Source: JBKECF01 sp047974375
GTDB lineage: Bacteria > Bacillota > Clostridia > Lachnospirales > CAMZNU01
NCBI GenBank assembly: GCA_047974375.1
Contig: JBKECF010000024.1
Span: 1 to 14,959, forward strand
Length of the DNA stretch: 14,959 nt
Direction: 5' to 3'
In this document: positions 14,398 to 14,959 of the stretch, piece by piece
Position numbering within the stretch: position 1 is the first letter of the stretch
How the letters are laid out: every line of letters begins with the position of its first letter
Made by a program: the position numbers and the translations under genes
Notes under the pieces: generated by a model
Databases searched by the model: none
Seen by the model: only the letters and a program-made list of their open reading frames with translations
Told to the model about the DNA's origin: nothing

Positions 14398-14959
14398 TTA
14401 CGCCGACCTTAAACTATTTAACTTTTCTAGGGATATGTTTACAGCCTCTATTATTAATTCATCCGATAATCCTAGTGAGAGCATCCTTTTTACTACCTCA
14501 GCCTTACCCTCAGCTTTACCTTTTTCCATGCCTTCTTCTAGCCCTTCTTCTCTATTTAGCGCAATCATTCTTCCACTGTAAATATTTCTTTTGCCATAGT
14601 TATAAACCCCTTTCTTTTCAAGTATTCCTCTAATAATCCTGCTTCATTACAATCTTTTACTGCTTTTTCCAGTGATGTCACTGCATCTAGGCCTTCGTTT
14701 TTATATTTTTCTATTTGCCATATTAGGAAGGAATACCCCTTTAATACATTATTTTCATTGCTTTTATTTATAGTGTTTTTTGGTAGCTTATCATAGTGTA
14801 TATTTATTACTTTTGCACCAATGTTAAATAATTGGTCAATTTCTTCATTATAAAAATTTTTGCTTAAGTTTATTTCTGTTTCTTTATTTTTTTCTTTTCC
14901 ATTGTATAGTATGTATATCTCTGGTTTTGGTATCTTTACTGCTTTTCTTCTTAATAGAT
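14398..14959 (-). pseudogene. Rpn-family recombination-promoting nuclease / 'transposase_31', frameshifted and truncated by the window edge
   Basis: Minus-strand remnant of the PD-(D/E)XK Rpn family, whose members promote RecA-independent recombination and are often multicopy. Reading in from the window end, one frame gives the family's typical 'KPEIYILYNGKEKNKETEINLS' region, then 'LEKAVKDCNEAGLLEEYLKRKGF', and stops at TGA (14565-14567). The expected C-terminal tail continues in another frame, starting at an overlapping ATG (14568-14566): MIALNREEGLEEGMEKGKAEG.. to the TAA at 14398-14400. The join 'EE | RMIALNREEG' is exactly what a net frameshift would interrupt. The N-terminal catalytic half lies beyond the window. 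It is probably a decayed gene, but a sequencing indel cannot be excluded. The two forward open frames over this region are shadows. Confidence 0.8.

Noticed and set aside
14387..14633. Two plus-strand frames of 64 and 80 aa after the last terminator
   Set aside because: They are antisense shadows of the Rpn-family tail on the minus strand, rich in Leu, Pro and Ser as expected from reverse-reading Glu/Lys codons.
1..14959. CRISPR array, tRNA or rRNA genes
   Set aside because: No regularly spaced repeats, no tRNA cloverleaf with a GTTCGAATC-type T-arm and no rRNA-like stretch were seen on either strand.

Overview
This AT-rich window has Shine-Dalgarno sites of the AGGAGG type, dense co-directional operons, a gdpP-rplI pair and a sugar ABC system of CUT1 type. 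Together these suggest a Gram-positive anaerobe of the class Clostridia; I cannot name a genus from the sequence. Gene order looks chromosomal. The only mobile-element-like gene is a broken Rpn-family remnant at the right edge.

Layout. (1) Positions 2-2952 hold the end of a carbohydrate ABC uptake operon: a 5'-truncated solute-binding lipoprotein and two permeases. No ATPase is present. It ends at an intrinsic terminator (2960-3006). (2) Positions 3015-3295 hold a consensus-like promoter and a roughly 245-nt leader containing a structured element (R1). (3) Positions 3296-6882 encode a three-subunit molybdenum hydroxylase of the xanthine dehydrogenase family, in the order Mo subunit, [2Fe-2S] subunit, FAD subunit. 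(4) Positions 6916-8232 encode a YjiH/nucleoside-recognition (Gate) membrane protein. (5) Positions 8232-8338 hold a second, inverted and diverged copy of the structured element (R2). (6) Positions 8368-9747 encode a YfcC/DcuC-type transporter, followed by a clean terminator (9778-9819). (7) An extended -10 promoter starts a housekeeping operon (9945-14310): a GdpP-like c-di-AMP phosphodiesterase without membrane segments, ribosomal protein L9, an unrecognised very acidic protein and an M24 Xaa-Pro aminopeptidase. It ends at a long, apparently bidirectional terminator. (8) A frameshifted, edge-truncated Rpn-family nuclease gene lies on the minus strand.

How the parts fit. The molybdenum hydroxylase and the two carriers probably form one purine or N-heterocycle salvage/catabolism unit, read from the promoter at 3015 to the terminator at 9819. 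No protein regulator lies beside it, so the leader element is the most interesting regulatory candidate. R1 and R2 share three conserved blocks. The differences in the first block are all transitions, and complementary CGG..GAATT / AATTC..CCG segments are kept in both copies. They lie in opposite orientation on either side of the hydroxylase-YjiH genes. They could be copies of a small mobile repeat that delimit a cassette, or an undescribed structured RNA family.

The first 31 bases of the window exactly repeat an internal stretch of the same gene, which suggests an assembly-graph artefact at the contig edge.
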